Positions 1-5,679 of a stretch of 12,993 bases of DNA are shown piece by piece. How positions within the stretch are numbered: the stretch's first letter is position 1; each line of letters opens with the position of its first letter. The stretch covers positions 1 through 12,993 of the forward strand of contig JAITGJ010000190.1 of NCBI GenBank assembly GCA_031280705.1. The letters run 5' to 3'. A program made the position numbers and the translations under genes. The notes below the pieces were generated by a model. It ran no database searches and had not been told where the DNA came from. It saw nothing but the letters and a program-made list of their open reading frames with translations. Origin of the DNA: Spirochaetaceae bacterium (GTDB taxonomy: Bacteria; Spirochaetota; Spirochaetia; Treponematales; Breznakiellaceae).

Positions 1-17
1 GCGGGAATAGACCGCGC

Positions 18-32
18 GTGTGTTTTGCACAC
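18..32 (+). other. Small hairpin just upstream of the lipoprotein SD
   Basis: GTGTG (18-22) and CACAC (28-32) can pair around a TTTTG loop. The stem abuts the Shine-Dalgarno sequence at 33-39, so it could affect ribosome access. No promoter can be read because the window begins here. A five-pair stem may be chance. Confidence 0.3.
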
Positions 33-48
33 AAAGGAGTTTTTCAAT

Positions 49-1242
49 ATGAAAACCCAAAAGTTTCTGTTTTTTGGAACGCTTATCATGGTGATGGCGT
101 TCGCGGCGGTTTTGGCGGGATGCGCCACAACAGGCAGTATCAGCCCGTCTCAAACAGCGGAGGACCCCGCAGCGCAGTTGGCCGCGGAAATCAACGCCAT
201 CAAAGCGGGGAGCGCGGTTGCAGAGGGCGGCACGGTACGGCTTACAGGCGACGTGCAGATCACCGGCCGCCTCACCGTACCTGCGGGCGTTACGTTCACC
301 GTGCCCGCAAGCGTTACGCTTGACATAACCGCGGAGGGCGCGAGGCTCGACTTGGGCGACGTAACCTTGACCGTAGACGGCACGGTGAACGCCCGCGGAC
401 ATGGCGACCAGAGCGAAGAAGGTATCAAGATTAACGGCGGCACAGTGGTCATCAATGGGAGCGGAAATATCCGCCTCCAGAGCAAGGGGCGTTTACTCCG
501 TATCTTGAAGGACAAGAAACTCACTCTTGACGGCGTGACGCTGGTTGGACTTGCAGACAACGACGATGTATTAGTAGCAGCCGCTGAGGGCGGTACATTT
601 ATCATGAAAAGCGGCGCGATTACAGGCAACACCAATAACAGCGAAAAGAGACGAGGCGGCGGTGTGCTTGTCGGGGATGACAGTGGAACCTTCATCATGG
701 AAGGCGGCACGATTTCGGGAAATATCACAAAATGCAGTAATGGCGGCGGGGGTGTGTATGTCAACGGCAAGGCCACTTTCACCATGTCGGGCGGAACAAT
801 TTCAGGCAACACTGTCCGCAGTGACGGCGAATATAGCGGAGACGGTGGCGGTGTGGCCCTGGAAGGAGGAGCCGCCTTTACCATGACCGGCGGCACGATT
901 TCCGACAACACTGCCGGCGACAGTGGCGGCGGCGTACTCGCAATACACGGGGCATCATTTACCATGCAAGGCGGGACGATTTCTGGTAATAATGCGCCTA
1001 AGTTCGGCGGGGTGCTTGTTCATGTGCACTCAACTTTTATTATGGAAGGCGGCACTATTTACGGCGCTGCCGAAGGTGCCAATGCCAACACCGCAAAAGA
1101 AACTGCGGCATTGGGTACGCTAGCTGGCGGCCAAGCGAAATGGGGCTCAGGCGGCACGTACACCAAAGGCGGCGTTCCCCAGTCAGGCGGCAGCGACATC
1201 GGCCGCTCGGACGACACGCTGATTGCGGTGCCGGCGAAGTAG
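49..1242 (+). CDS. Beta-helix repeat lipoprotein, probably surface-exposed
   Basis: The 397-residue product starts at ATG 49, seven to ten bases after the Shine-Dalgarno AAAGGAG (33-39). A TTG at 25 in the same frame would place the SD inside the coding region and is rejected. Residues 1-24 form a lipoprotein signal (basic start, hydrophobic core) ending in lipobox LAGC, with C25 as the lipidated cysteine. Residues of about 60-110 are GTV/LTVPAGVT-type beta strands. From about 184 to 340 there are six near-copies of F-I/T-M-x-G-G-T-I-S-G-N, spaced by variable Gly/Asp/Asn-rich loops, a pattern expected of a right-handed parallel beta-helix. The tail is SDDTLIAVPAK. By analogy with similar repeat proteins it may be an adhesin or surface structural protein; no catalytic motif was seen. 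The DNA coding for the SDDTLI tail recurs at about 2062-2080 in repeat copy B. The exact function is unknown. Confidence 0.82.
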   Translation: MKTQKFLFFGTLIMVMAFAAVLAGCATTGSISPSQTAEDPAAQLAAEINAIKAGSAVAEGGTVRLTGDVQITGRLTVPAGVTFTVPASVTLDITAEGARLDLGDVTLTVDGTVNARGHGDQSEEGIKINGGTVVINGSGNIRLQSKGRLLRILKDKKLTLDGVTLVGLADNDDVLVAAAEGGTFIMKSGAITGNTNNSEKRRGGGVLVGDDSGTFIMEGGTISGNITKCSNGGGGVYVNGKATFTMSGGTISGNTVRSDGEYSGDGGGVALEGGAAFTMTGGTISDNTAGDSGGGVLAIHGASFTMQGGTISGNNAPKFGGVLVHVHSTFIMEGGTIYGAAEGANANTAKETAALGTLAGGQAKWGSGGTYTKGGVPQSGGSDIGRSDDTLIAVPAK

Positions 1243-1396
1243 GGGTGGCAGGGGGATCGGACCCAGTCCGGAGGACCCGGTCCCTGAGTTTATCGAAGGG
1301 CAGGGCGCAACCGCCGCAGCAACGCCGGGGAGTGCGCCCATAGGGGGAACTCGCAACGAGCCAAAGGCGAAGTTTCAAGTGGGCTGCGACTAGGGC
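1206..1396. repeat. Structured direct repeat, copy A
   Basis: This copy covers the last ~37 nt of the lipoprotein gene and the spacer after it, and matches 2062-2246 (copy B) nearly base for base apart from short indels. It contains three pairable elements. H1 is CCCT-GA-G / C-GA-AGGG at 1282-1300, where tandem G.A mismatches lie opposite each other. H2 pairs GGGCGCA 1303-1309 with TGCGCCC 1333-1339. H3 is CTCG-CAA-CGAG at 1350-1360. No protein-coding reading is convincing. It could be a REP/MITE-like non-autonomous element, a structured RNA, or a recombination remnant of a paralogous gene's 3' end. Confidence 0.75.
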
Positions 1397-1442
1397 GCGG
1401 GCTCACCTCCTGCGCCTGTTTGCTGTAGACGGGGCAGTAAAG

Positions 1443-1820
1443 CTACTGGTTTTTAGGAAAATAGCGTATGCCGGGAATATCTCTAAAATGTTTGTCGCAG
1501 GTAAAAATGAGCGCTGAATGGCGCAACGCGGCTGAGTAAATAATGCTGTCCGCCATTGGCAGCTTATGGTTTCGGCTTATATGGGCGGCGGCAAGGCTTA
1601 AACCTGCGTCGATTTCAATGACTGTTCCGGTTTGCATATATGAGACGACCTCGAGCGCGTATGCTTCGTTCTTTTCCGCCAGCAATTTTTTGTAGACTTC
1701 GTAGAGGGTTATTGTTGGAACAAGAAGTTCCGCCGCATTTTCAACAATGGGAGCTACGCTCGCGCCTATTTCCGTGTCCATGAGGTATTCAATCCAGCAT
1801 GATGAATCAACGATGTTCAT
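1443..1820 (-). CDS. vapC: PIN-domain ribonuclease toxin, VapC type
   Basis: The product is a 125-residue PIN-domain protein, the usual VapC length. VapC toxins are Mg2+-dependent endoribonucleases that cut tRNA or rRNA when freed from antitoxin. The acidic active-site residues are visible: D5 in NIVDSS, E41 in LYEVYK, D91 in the PMADSIIY block and D109 in FTCDKHF. The ATG at 1820-1818 overlaps the antitoxin stop in an ATGA motif (1820-1817), implying translational coupling, and there is no separate SD. The pair lies between direct repeats A and B, and its base composition looks less GC-rich than its neighbours, which suggests acquisition by transfer. The family assignment is strong; the RNA target cannot be told from sequence. 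Confidence 0.9.
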   Translation of the reverse strand: MNIVDSSCWIEYLMDTEIGASVAPIVENAAELLVPTITLYEVYKKLLAEKNEAYALEVVSYMQTGTVIEIDAGLSLAAAHISRNHKLPMADSIIYSAALRHSALIFTCDKHFRDIPGIRYFPKNQ

Positions 1821-2017
1821 AGCAGGCGGTCGGTTTCTTCGCGAATGTCCGAGCTGTCAACGTGGTGTAAGGTTCCGCGCAACGGCGCAATCGCGGGTTT
1901 TTGCGGACTGTTTTGCAGCAAATTACCCAGAAAGGCGCCGATAGTATGCGTATCAACCAGAGGCTTCAGGGTTTGATACACAGCATCATCAACGGTTATG
2001 GTTAATTCATGTAACAT
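1817..2017 (-). CDS. vapB: VapB-type antitoxin
   Basis: This 66-residue protein is encoded directly ahead of the PIN toxin with a 4 nt stop/start overlap. Residues 1-35 (HELTITVDDAVYQTLKPLV...IGAFLGNLL) fit a ribbon-helix-helix DNA-binding fold: a beta strand, then two helices. The acidic C-terminal part (HHVDSSDIREETDRLL) resembles the segment by which antitoxins wrap the PIN toxin. Such proteins normally bind the toxin and repress their own promoter. No SD precedes the ATG, and a TGGACA-N17-TAAACT promoter places the expected transcript start at the ATG, so the message may be leaderless. The exact antitoxin subfamily is uncertain. Confidence 0.8.
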   Translation of the reverse strand: MLHELTITVDDAVYQTLKPLVDTHTIGAFLGNLLQNSPQKPAIAPLRGTLHHVDSSDIREETDRLL

Positions 2018-2023
2018 ATTTGC

Positions 2024-2052
2024 AGTTTACCGCAAAATGACCCGCCTGTCCA
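2024..2052 (-). promoter_or_regulatory. Sigma-70-like promoter of vapBC, possibly leaderless
   Basis: On the minus strand -35 TGGACA (2052-2047) and -10 TAAACT (2029-2024) are separated by 17 nt. Only six bases (2023-2018) lie between the -10 box and the vapB ATG, so the predicted transcription start coincides with the start codon. The absence of a Shine-Dalgarno fits this. Confidence 0.5.
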
Positions 2053-2061
2053 GCAGCGCCT

Positions 2062-2246
2062 CAGACGACACGCTGATTGGAAGACGTGGCCGGGGGATCG
2101 GACCCAGGCCGGGGGACCCGGTCCCTGAGTTTATCGAAGGGCCGGGCGCAGCCGCCCCAGCAACGCCGGGGAGTGCGCCCGTAGGGGGAACTCGCAACGA
2201 GCCAAAAGCGAAGTTTCAAGCGCACTGCGGGCTGCGACTAGGGGGC
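2062..2246. repeat. Structured direct repeat, copy B, with lipoprotein 3' remnant
   Basis: This copy begins with bases that match the lipoprotein's SDDTLI codons (about 2062-2080), then lacks about 13 nt relative to copy A, then matches A through GCGACTAGGG. H1 lies at 2123-2141. H2 pairs 2143-2150 with 2174-2181 and gains one extra C-G pair over copy A, plus an inner CCCC/GGGG stem. H3 lies at 2191-2201. With copy A it brackets the vapBC module. No intact gene accompanies it. Confidence 0.75.
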
Positions 2247-2293
2247 GGGGGATCGGACCCAGACCGGCCCGGCCCCTGCGTTCATCGAGGGCC
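2247..2293. repeat. Partial third repeat, copy C
   Basis: The start (CGGGGGATCGGACCCAG-type) repeats the first ~22 nt of copies A and B. The hairpin at 2274-2291 is CCCT-G-CG / CG-AGGG with loop TTCAT: the tandem G.A mismatches of A and B are replaced by Watson-Crick CG pairs. The element ends about 55 nt before the end of the PUR gene. Confidence 0.5.
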
Positions 2294-2346
2294 ACGCTCC
2301 CCGGTTAGGCCCTTCCGCCTGGCCAAAAGACTCCGTTTGTAACCGT

Positions 2347-2904
2347 TCAAAAAAAACGGCTGTCGCCGTCGTGGTTTTTCCGTTTGCCGGTTTTGACAAC
2401 GGCGCGTTTTCCGCCATCCCGCGCCGCGCCGTCAAAGCCGCGCTTTTGCCGTTCCCCATCCCGCGCCGGGCCGTCAAAGCTCCGTTTTCGCCGGTCCCCG
2501 TCCCGCGCCGGGCCGTCCCACGCCGTGCGGGGCCGTTCCGTGCGGACAAACCTTTTTTTGCCACCGGGCGGGCCGTCCCGCCGGGGGGCGTCCCCGTGTT
2601 TGCCGCCTGAGCGGGCATGACCGTCCGCGTCTCCTCTTTCCCCCCTGCCGCCGGAAGCGGGACGGCGTTTTTCCCGCGCGGCTTTTTCCAGTACCCGCAG
2701 GGACTCGTCAAAGCCGCCCAGAAATTCCCGGAGGTCGCTCTCGAACAGGATCACGGACTGGCGCTCGAAGCCGCCCGATTCCCTGTTTTTACTTTCCACG
2801 ATATTGAGGTAGAGATCCCCCAGCCGGTTTTCCTTTACGTTAAAAAAATACGTTCTGTTTTCCAGAATTACTTTTGTTGAAAAAATTTCGCCGCGTATAC
2901 CCAT
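2347..2904 (-). CDS. PUR-domain (BpuR-like) DNA/RNA-binding protein with basic repeat tail
   Basis: The product has 185 residues. The start is ATG 2904-2902, preceded on the minus strand by AAAGGAACAGAA, a good SD at proper spacing; an in-frame extension to 3021 has no such signal and runs to the promoter. Residues 1-75 (MGIRGEIFSTKV, then RTYFFNVKENRLGDLYLN, then FERQSVILFESD) match the single-stranded nucleic-acid-binding PUR fold known from Borrelia BpuR and from Bacteroidetes (DUF3276). Residues 76-185 are low-complexity, rich in Arg, Gly, Asp and Lys, with three 14-residue repeats of W/F-DG-P/A-ARDG-x3-KR-type sequence at 129-170. Such tails in other RNA-binding proteins add non-specific RNA contacts. 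The role is probably binding mRNA or ssDNA and modulating expression; targets are unknown. The PUR part is confident, the tail's function is inference. Confidence 0.82.
   Translation of the reverse strand: MGIRGEIFSTKVILENRTYFFNVKENRLGDLYLNIVESKNRESGGFERQSVILFESDLREFLGGFDESLRVLEKAAREKRRPASGGRGERGDADGHARSGGKHGDAPRRDGPPGGKKRFVRTERPRTAWDGPARDGDRRKRSFDGPARDGERQKRGFDGAARDGGKRAVVKTGKRKNHDGDSRFF
2349..2369 (-). terminator. Intrinsic terminator embedded in the end of the PUR gene
   Basis: On the minus strand ACGGC-GACA-GCCGT (2369-2356) is a perfect five-pair stem, followed by eight T (2356-2349, the first T shared with the stem). It encodes the last residues D-G-D-S-R-F-F, and the TGA stop follows immediately (2349-2347). 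The terminator is therefore inside the coding sequence. Confidence 0.75.
2428..2553 (-). repeat. Tandem ~42 nt in-frame repeats in the PUR tail
   Basis: About three imperfect copies of a 42 nt unit encode the 14-residue tail repeats (residues about 129-170). The copy number could change by slippage or recombination without breaking the frame. Confidence 0.6.
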
Positions 2905-2964
2905 TTCTGTTCCTTTTGCGCCCAACGCTCCGGCTGTCAATGACGCTTTGCGGCCGCAATAGCG

Positions 2965-2983
2965 GAAGTTGTTCCGAAACTTC
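2965..2983 (-). other. Hairpin in the PUR mRNA leader
   Basis: GAAGTT (2965-2970) pairs with AACTTC (2978-2983) around a seven-base loop. It lies within the predicted 5' untranslated leader (about 3023 to 2905). A 14-base string overlapping it, GAACAACTTCCGCT on the minus strand (2974-2961), recurs on the plus strand at 9473-9486. It may be a dispersed repeat piece or a leader control element. Confidence 0.4.
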
Positions 2984-3029
2984 GTCAACGCGCCGTCTTT
3001 GTGGGCGCAGTTTCCAAACAACCCGCCTT

Positions 3030-3058
3030 TTTATAAAACACAAAAGCGAAAATGTCAA
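3030..3058 (-). promoter_or_regulatory. Sigma-70 promoter of the PUR gene
   Basis: The minus strand carries a consensus TTGACA (3058-3053), a 17 nt spacer and TATAAA (3035-3030). This is the best promoter in the window. It predicts a transcript start near 3023 and a leader of about 118 nt before the ATG at 2904. Confidence 0.8.
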
Positions 3059-3077
3059 GCCGCCGCGAGGCCGGTGT

Positions 3078-3140
3078 GAGGCCGGCGCACGGACGGACCG
3101 TGCCGGCCGGAAAATGCGGCGGGGGAACGCCGGACGGACC
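3078..3140. repeat. Spacer direct repeat, copy 1, with 11-pair hairpin
   Basis: GAGGCCGGCGCACGG and GGGGGAACGCCGGACGG blocks are shared with 3461-3502. Inside, GGCCGG-(CG bulge)-CACGG at 3080-3092 pairs with CCGTG-CCGGCC at 3098-3108 around loop ACGGA. It lies 20 bp upstream of the PUR -35 box. Confidence 0.55.
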
Positions 3141-3405
3141 GCCTGACCGGCGGACAGCCACAGCCGGGCTACCCGGCCACAGCGGGGCTGCCCAAAACCC
3201 CGCGAAGTTTTGCCGGGGATGCAAACGGCAAAGCCGCCTGTTTGGGGTGGGGCACGCCGCGGATACTTCGCCAATGCATCAAAAGGATAAGCGTCCAAAA
3301 CGGCGGCGCTGCCGGAAATGGTTATACCGGCCAGGCCGCGAAAACTCCCGCAGCAGGAAAACTGTTTATCTTTTCCGGTATACTGTCCGTTTACACGGCT
3401 CCCGC

Positions 3406-3429
3406 ATAACCGGCCGGGTTATCGAACAG
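3406..3429. repeat. Dispersed palindrome ATAACC..GGTTAT, copy 1
   Basis: ATAACC (3406-3411) and GGTTAT (3417-3422) pair around GGCCG. The 24 nt segment through 3429 matches 9587-9610 at about 20 positions, in the same orientation, in another intergenic region. Confidence 0.45.
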
Positions 3430-3460
3430 AACCATTGTTCTCCCCTGCTTATGCTCCCAT

Positions 3461-3502
3461 GAGGCCGGCGCACGGGCGTTTGGGGGAACGCCGGACGGTC
3501 CG
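3461..3502. repeat. Spacer direct repeat, copy 2
   Basis: This is a shorter copy of 3078-3140, lacking about 21 internal bases. It forms a different hairpin, GGCGTT (3475-3480) with AACGCC (3487-3492). It lies just upstream of the DUF362 gene promoter. Confidence 0.5.
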
Positions 3503-3507
3503 GGCGG

Positions 3508-3537
3508 TTGTTCGAGGCGGGGCAAAGGTGATACGAT
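3508..3537 (+). promoter_or_regulatory. Probable promoter of the DUF362 ferredoxin gene
   Basis: TTGTTC (3508-3513), an 18 nt spacer and TACGAT (3532-3537) precede a leader of about 35 nt that contains the strong SD GAGGAGG at about 3567-3573. The -35 and -10 boxes are only moderate matches. Confidence 0.35.
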
Positions 3538-3578
3538 GCTTCATGCTGTAGTTTTTATCTTTATTTGAGGAGGGTTTT

Positions 3579-4691
3579 ATGGCTTCAAAGGTTTTTTTTA
3601 CCGGCATGCGGTGCAGGATAGGAGAAAGTCTTCTCACAAAACTCGACCGGCTTATCCAGGAAGCCGGTATCGGAGACATTGATTTCCGCAAAAAGTACAC
3701 CGCCATCAAAATTCATTTTGGAGAGCCGGGCAATCTCGCCTTTCTCCGGCCCAATTTCGCAAAGGTTGTAGCGGATCGCATCAAGGCGCTGGGCGGGTAT
3801 CCGTTCCTCACGGACAGCAATACGCTGTACGTGGGCCGCCGGAACAACGGCCTCGTGCATCTTGACGCCGCCGCCGAAAATGGCTACTGGCCCCTGTCTA
3901 CCGGCGTGCAGAATATTATTGCCGACGGCATCCGCGGCACCGATGATGTGGAAGTGCCCGTCGCGGGAGGCGTGTACTGTAAAACCGCCTATATTGGCCG
4001 GGCAATTATGGACGCGGATATTGTCGTGTCGCTGAACCACTTCAAAGGGCACGAACTTACCGGTTTTGGCGGCGCGCTCAAAAATATCGGAATGGGGTCC
4101 GGGAGCCGCGCGGGGAAAATGGCCATGCACAATGACGGCAAACCTGTTGTGGACGCGAATACCTGCATCGGCTGTAAAATTTGCGCCCGGTTCTGCAACC
4201 AGAACGCCATTGGCTTTGACGCGAAAACCGGCAAGGCTTCCATTGATCACGCGAAGTGCGTGGGCTGCGGGCGCTGTCTCGGCGCGTGCAGCAAGAACGC
4301 GATCTCCAATCCCAACGATTCAAGCAACGACGCACTGAACAGGAAAATCGCCGAATACGCGAAGGCGGTGGTCGACGGGCGGCCCAATTTTCATATCAAT
4401 GTAGTCAACCAGGTATCCCCCTACTGCGACTGCCACGGTGAAAACGATGCTGCGGTGATCCCCGACATCGGTATGTTTGCGGGCTTCGATCCGGTGGCTC
4501 TGGACAAGGCTTCCATCGACGCGGTAAACGCGGCCCCCGGTATCGCCTCAAGCGTCCTGGGGGAGCGGGAGCACCGGAGCGGCGATCACCTGACGGATAT
4601 TCACCCCGCGACCGACTGGCGAAGTCAGATCAGCCATGCGGAACAGATCGGTCTTGGCAGTGGAAACTACGAACTGGTAATGATAACATAG
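3579..4691 (+). CDS. DUF362-domain iron-sulfur protein with two [4Fe-4S] motifs
   Basis: The 370-residue protein starts at ATG 3579 after a near-perfect SD (GAGGAGG, six bases away). The N-terminal ~185 and C-terminal residues form the DUF362 fold, with IKIHFGEPGN near 43-52 and NHFKGHELTGFGGALKNIG near 153-171. Inserted in it is a bacterial ferredoxin pair: C196-x2-C199-x2-C202-x3-C206 and C227-x2-C230-x2-C233-x3-C237, each with the spacing for one [4Fe-4S] cluster. There is no signal peptide, so it should be cytoplasmic. The family is thought to move electrons or help iron-sulfur chemistry, but its reaction is not established. The gene seems to be its own transcription unit, followed by a very strong hairpin. 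Family call high; role unknown. Confidence 0.88.
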   Translation: MASKVFFTGMRCRIGESLLTKLDRLIQEAGIGDIDFRKKYTAIKIHFGEPGNLAFLRPNFAKVVADRIKALGGYPFLTDSNTLYVGRRNNGLVHLDAAAENGYWPLSTGVQNIIADGIRGTDDVEVPVAGGVYCKTAYIGRAIMDADIVVSLNHFKGHELTGFGGALKNIGMGSGSRAGKMAMHNDGKPVVDANTCIGCKICARFCNQNAIGFDAKTGKASIDHAKCVGCGRCLGACSKNAISNPNDSSNDALNRKIAEYAKAVVDGRPNFHINVVNQVSPYCDCHGENDAAVIPDIGMFAGFDPVALDKASIDAVNAAPGIASSVLGEREHRSGDHLTDIHPATDWRSQISHAEQIGLGSGNYELVMIT

Positions 4692-4694
4692 TCT

Positions 4695-4746
4695 CCGGCG
4701 GCGGGGCGCGCGGCATTTTTGCTGCCGCCCCCCGCCCTGCCGCCGG
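4695..4746. other. Very strong 52 nt hairpin between the DUF362 gene and mscS
   Basis: Bases 4695-4708 pair almost completely with 4733-4746 (14 pairs, one G.T). An inner CGGCA (4711-4715) / TGCCG (4723-4727) stem closes a TTTTTGC loop. No T tract follows on either strand, so a classic intrinsic terminator is not supported. It could stabilise mRNA ends, stall polymerase, or be a REP-like element. Confidence 0.6.
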
Positions 4747-4774
4747 CAACGGTTTGGCGTGGACGGATTGATTG

Positions 4775-5593
4775 ATGCACAAAACGATTATTGAACTGTG
4801 GGAAACCCATCAGGATACGGCGCTGCTCTTTGGGAAACGCGCGGCAATGGCGCTCCTCATTGTCGCCGCCGGCATGCTCATTATCGGAATTACCAACCGG
4901 ATAGGCCGCAAGGCGGCAGGAAAACTGCACGTTGATGAAACGCTGGCATCGGTACTCAGGCTCGTGGTGCGCTACGGCACCATTATTGTCGCGCTCATTA
5001 TGCTTCTTGACACGTTCGGTTTCAACACGACAAGTTTCATCGCCATTTTGGGAGCGGCGGGCGTTGCCGTGGGACTCGCGCTCAAGGATATTTTGGGCAA
5101 CATGGCCGCGGGCATCACGCTGCTTTTTCTGCGCTACTACAAAACCGGCGATTATATTGAGGCCGGATCGGCGGCGGGCGTGGTGCGGGATATGGATCTT
5201 TTGGCCACCACGCTGGAAACTCCTGACGGCGTTTATATTTCTGCGCCCAATGCGCTGCTTCTCGCTTCGCCCATCAAAAACTACACGCGCAGCGGAAAGC
5301 GCCGCATGGAAATTGTGGTGCAGATTTCCTACCATGATTCAATTGACGCGGCCTTCCACGTCATGCGGGAAATTGCCCGGGAAGAAAGCCGTTTCCTCGT
5401 GGATCCCGCTCCCCAGGTGATGGTAAAATCACTGGCGGATAACGGCGTACAGCTTATGCTCCGCGCCTGGGCGGCACATGACGATTACTGGCCGGTTTTT
5501 TGGGAACAGTCCCAAATCATCAAAGAACGCATACAGGCCGCGGGCCTTACCATTCCCCTCCCCCAGCGGGACATTCGTATCGTGCGGGATTAG
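4775..5593 (+). CDS. mscS: Small-conductance mechanosensitive channel, MscS family
   Basis: This 272-residue protein is close to E. coli MscS in length (286). MscS channels open under membrane tension to release solutes after osmotic downshift. Predicted membrane helices lie near residues 20-40, 60-80 and 88-115. The third, with TSFIAILGAAGVAVGLALKD then ILGNMAAGITLLFLRYYKTG, carries the Ala/Gly-packed pore-lining motif of the family. The rest is the cytoplasmic beta and alpha/beta domain (for example YISAPNALLLASPIKNYTR). I chose ATG 4775; an in-frame TTG at 4772 is directly adjacent, and no strong SD is seen (GGACGG is weak). It is separated from the DUF362 gene by the hairpin at 4695-4746. 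A channel for solute release fits an organism that imports betaines. Confidence 0.9.
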   Translation: MHKTIIELWETHQDTALLFGKRAAMALLIVAAGMLIIGITNRIGRKAAGKLHVDETLASVLRLVVRYGTIIVALIMLLDTFGFNTTSFIAILGAAGVAVGLALKDILGNMAAGITLLFLRYYKTGDYIEAGSAAGVVRDMDLLATTLETPDGVYISAPNALLLASPIKNYTRSGKRRMEIVVQISYHDSIDAAFHVMREIAREESRFLVDPAPQVMVKSLADNGVQLMLRAWAAHDDYWPVFWEQSQIIKERIQAAGLTIPLPQRDIRIVRD

Positions 5594-5644
5594 CCGGCGG
5601 CAGCCGCTTGGCTTTCGGGATGGGCGGAAAGCATAACGCATGAC

Positions 5645-5673
5645 TCGACAGGCGCCCCGAAAGCGGATACAAT
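5645..5673 (+). promoter_or_regulatory. Promoter predicting a leaderless mRNA for the eight-cysteine protein
   Basis: TCGACA (5645-5650), a 17 nt spacer and TACAAT (5668-5673) lie only six bases (5674-5679) from the ATG at 5680, so transcription would start at about the start codon. No convincing SD precedes the ATG. The geometry is the same as for vapB. Confidence 0.5.
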
Positions 5674-5679
5674 CGGCGT

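Larger units (their letters stand above)
2018..2346. other. Intergenic region vapB to PUR gene
   Basis: This 329 nt stretch holds the vapBC promoter (2024-2052), repeat copy B (2062-2246) and partial copy C (2247-2293). Positions 2294-2346 are GC-rich with no gene or clear signal. An open frame running through it mostly reads across the repeats and is not credible as a gene. Confidence 0.6.
2905..3578. other. Long intergenic spacer with promoters, repeats and hairpins
   Basis: This 674 nt stretch holds the PUR leader and promoter (2905-3058), a direct-repeat pair (3078-3140 and 3461-3502), several palindromes (3080-3108, 3406-3422, 3424-3440) and the probable promoter of the DUF362 gene. Open frames across it (for example plus strand 3052-3462) are Arg/Gly/Pro-rich, lack family features and lack ribosome sites, so no gene is called. 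No tRNA fold was seen. Confidence 0.6.

Noticed and set aside
150..965. Long open frame on the minus strand opposite the lipoprotein gene
   Set aside because: It is Pro/Ser/Thr-rich antisense of the repeat gene, has no family features, and the plus-strand frame has a signal peptide and SD.
1206..2293. CRISPR array
   Set aside because: Only two full and one partial repeat, each about 150 nt and unevenly spaced; not CRISPR-like.
2238..2711. Minus-strand frame overlapping the PUR gene tail
   Set aside because: Low-complexity shadow of the GC-rich repeats; the PUR frame carries a recognisable domain, an SD and a promoter.
3052..3462. Plus-strand open frame in the spacer
   Set aside because: Arg/Gly/Pro-rich, crosses the repeats, lacks a ribosome site and resembles no family.
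3585..4250. Minus-strand frame opposite the DUF362 gene
   Set aside because: Antisense shadow; the plus frame has two intact [4Fe-4S] motifs.
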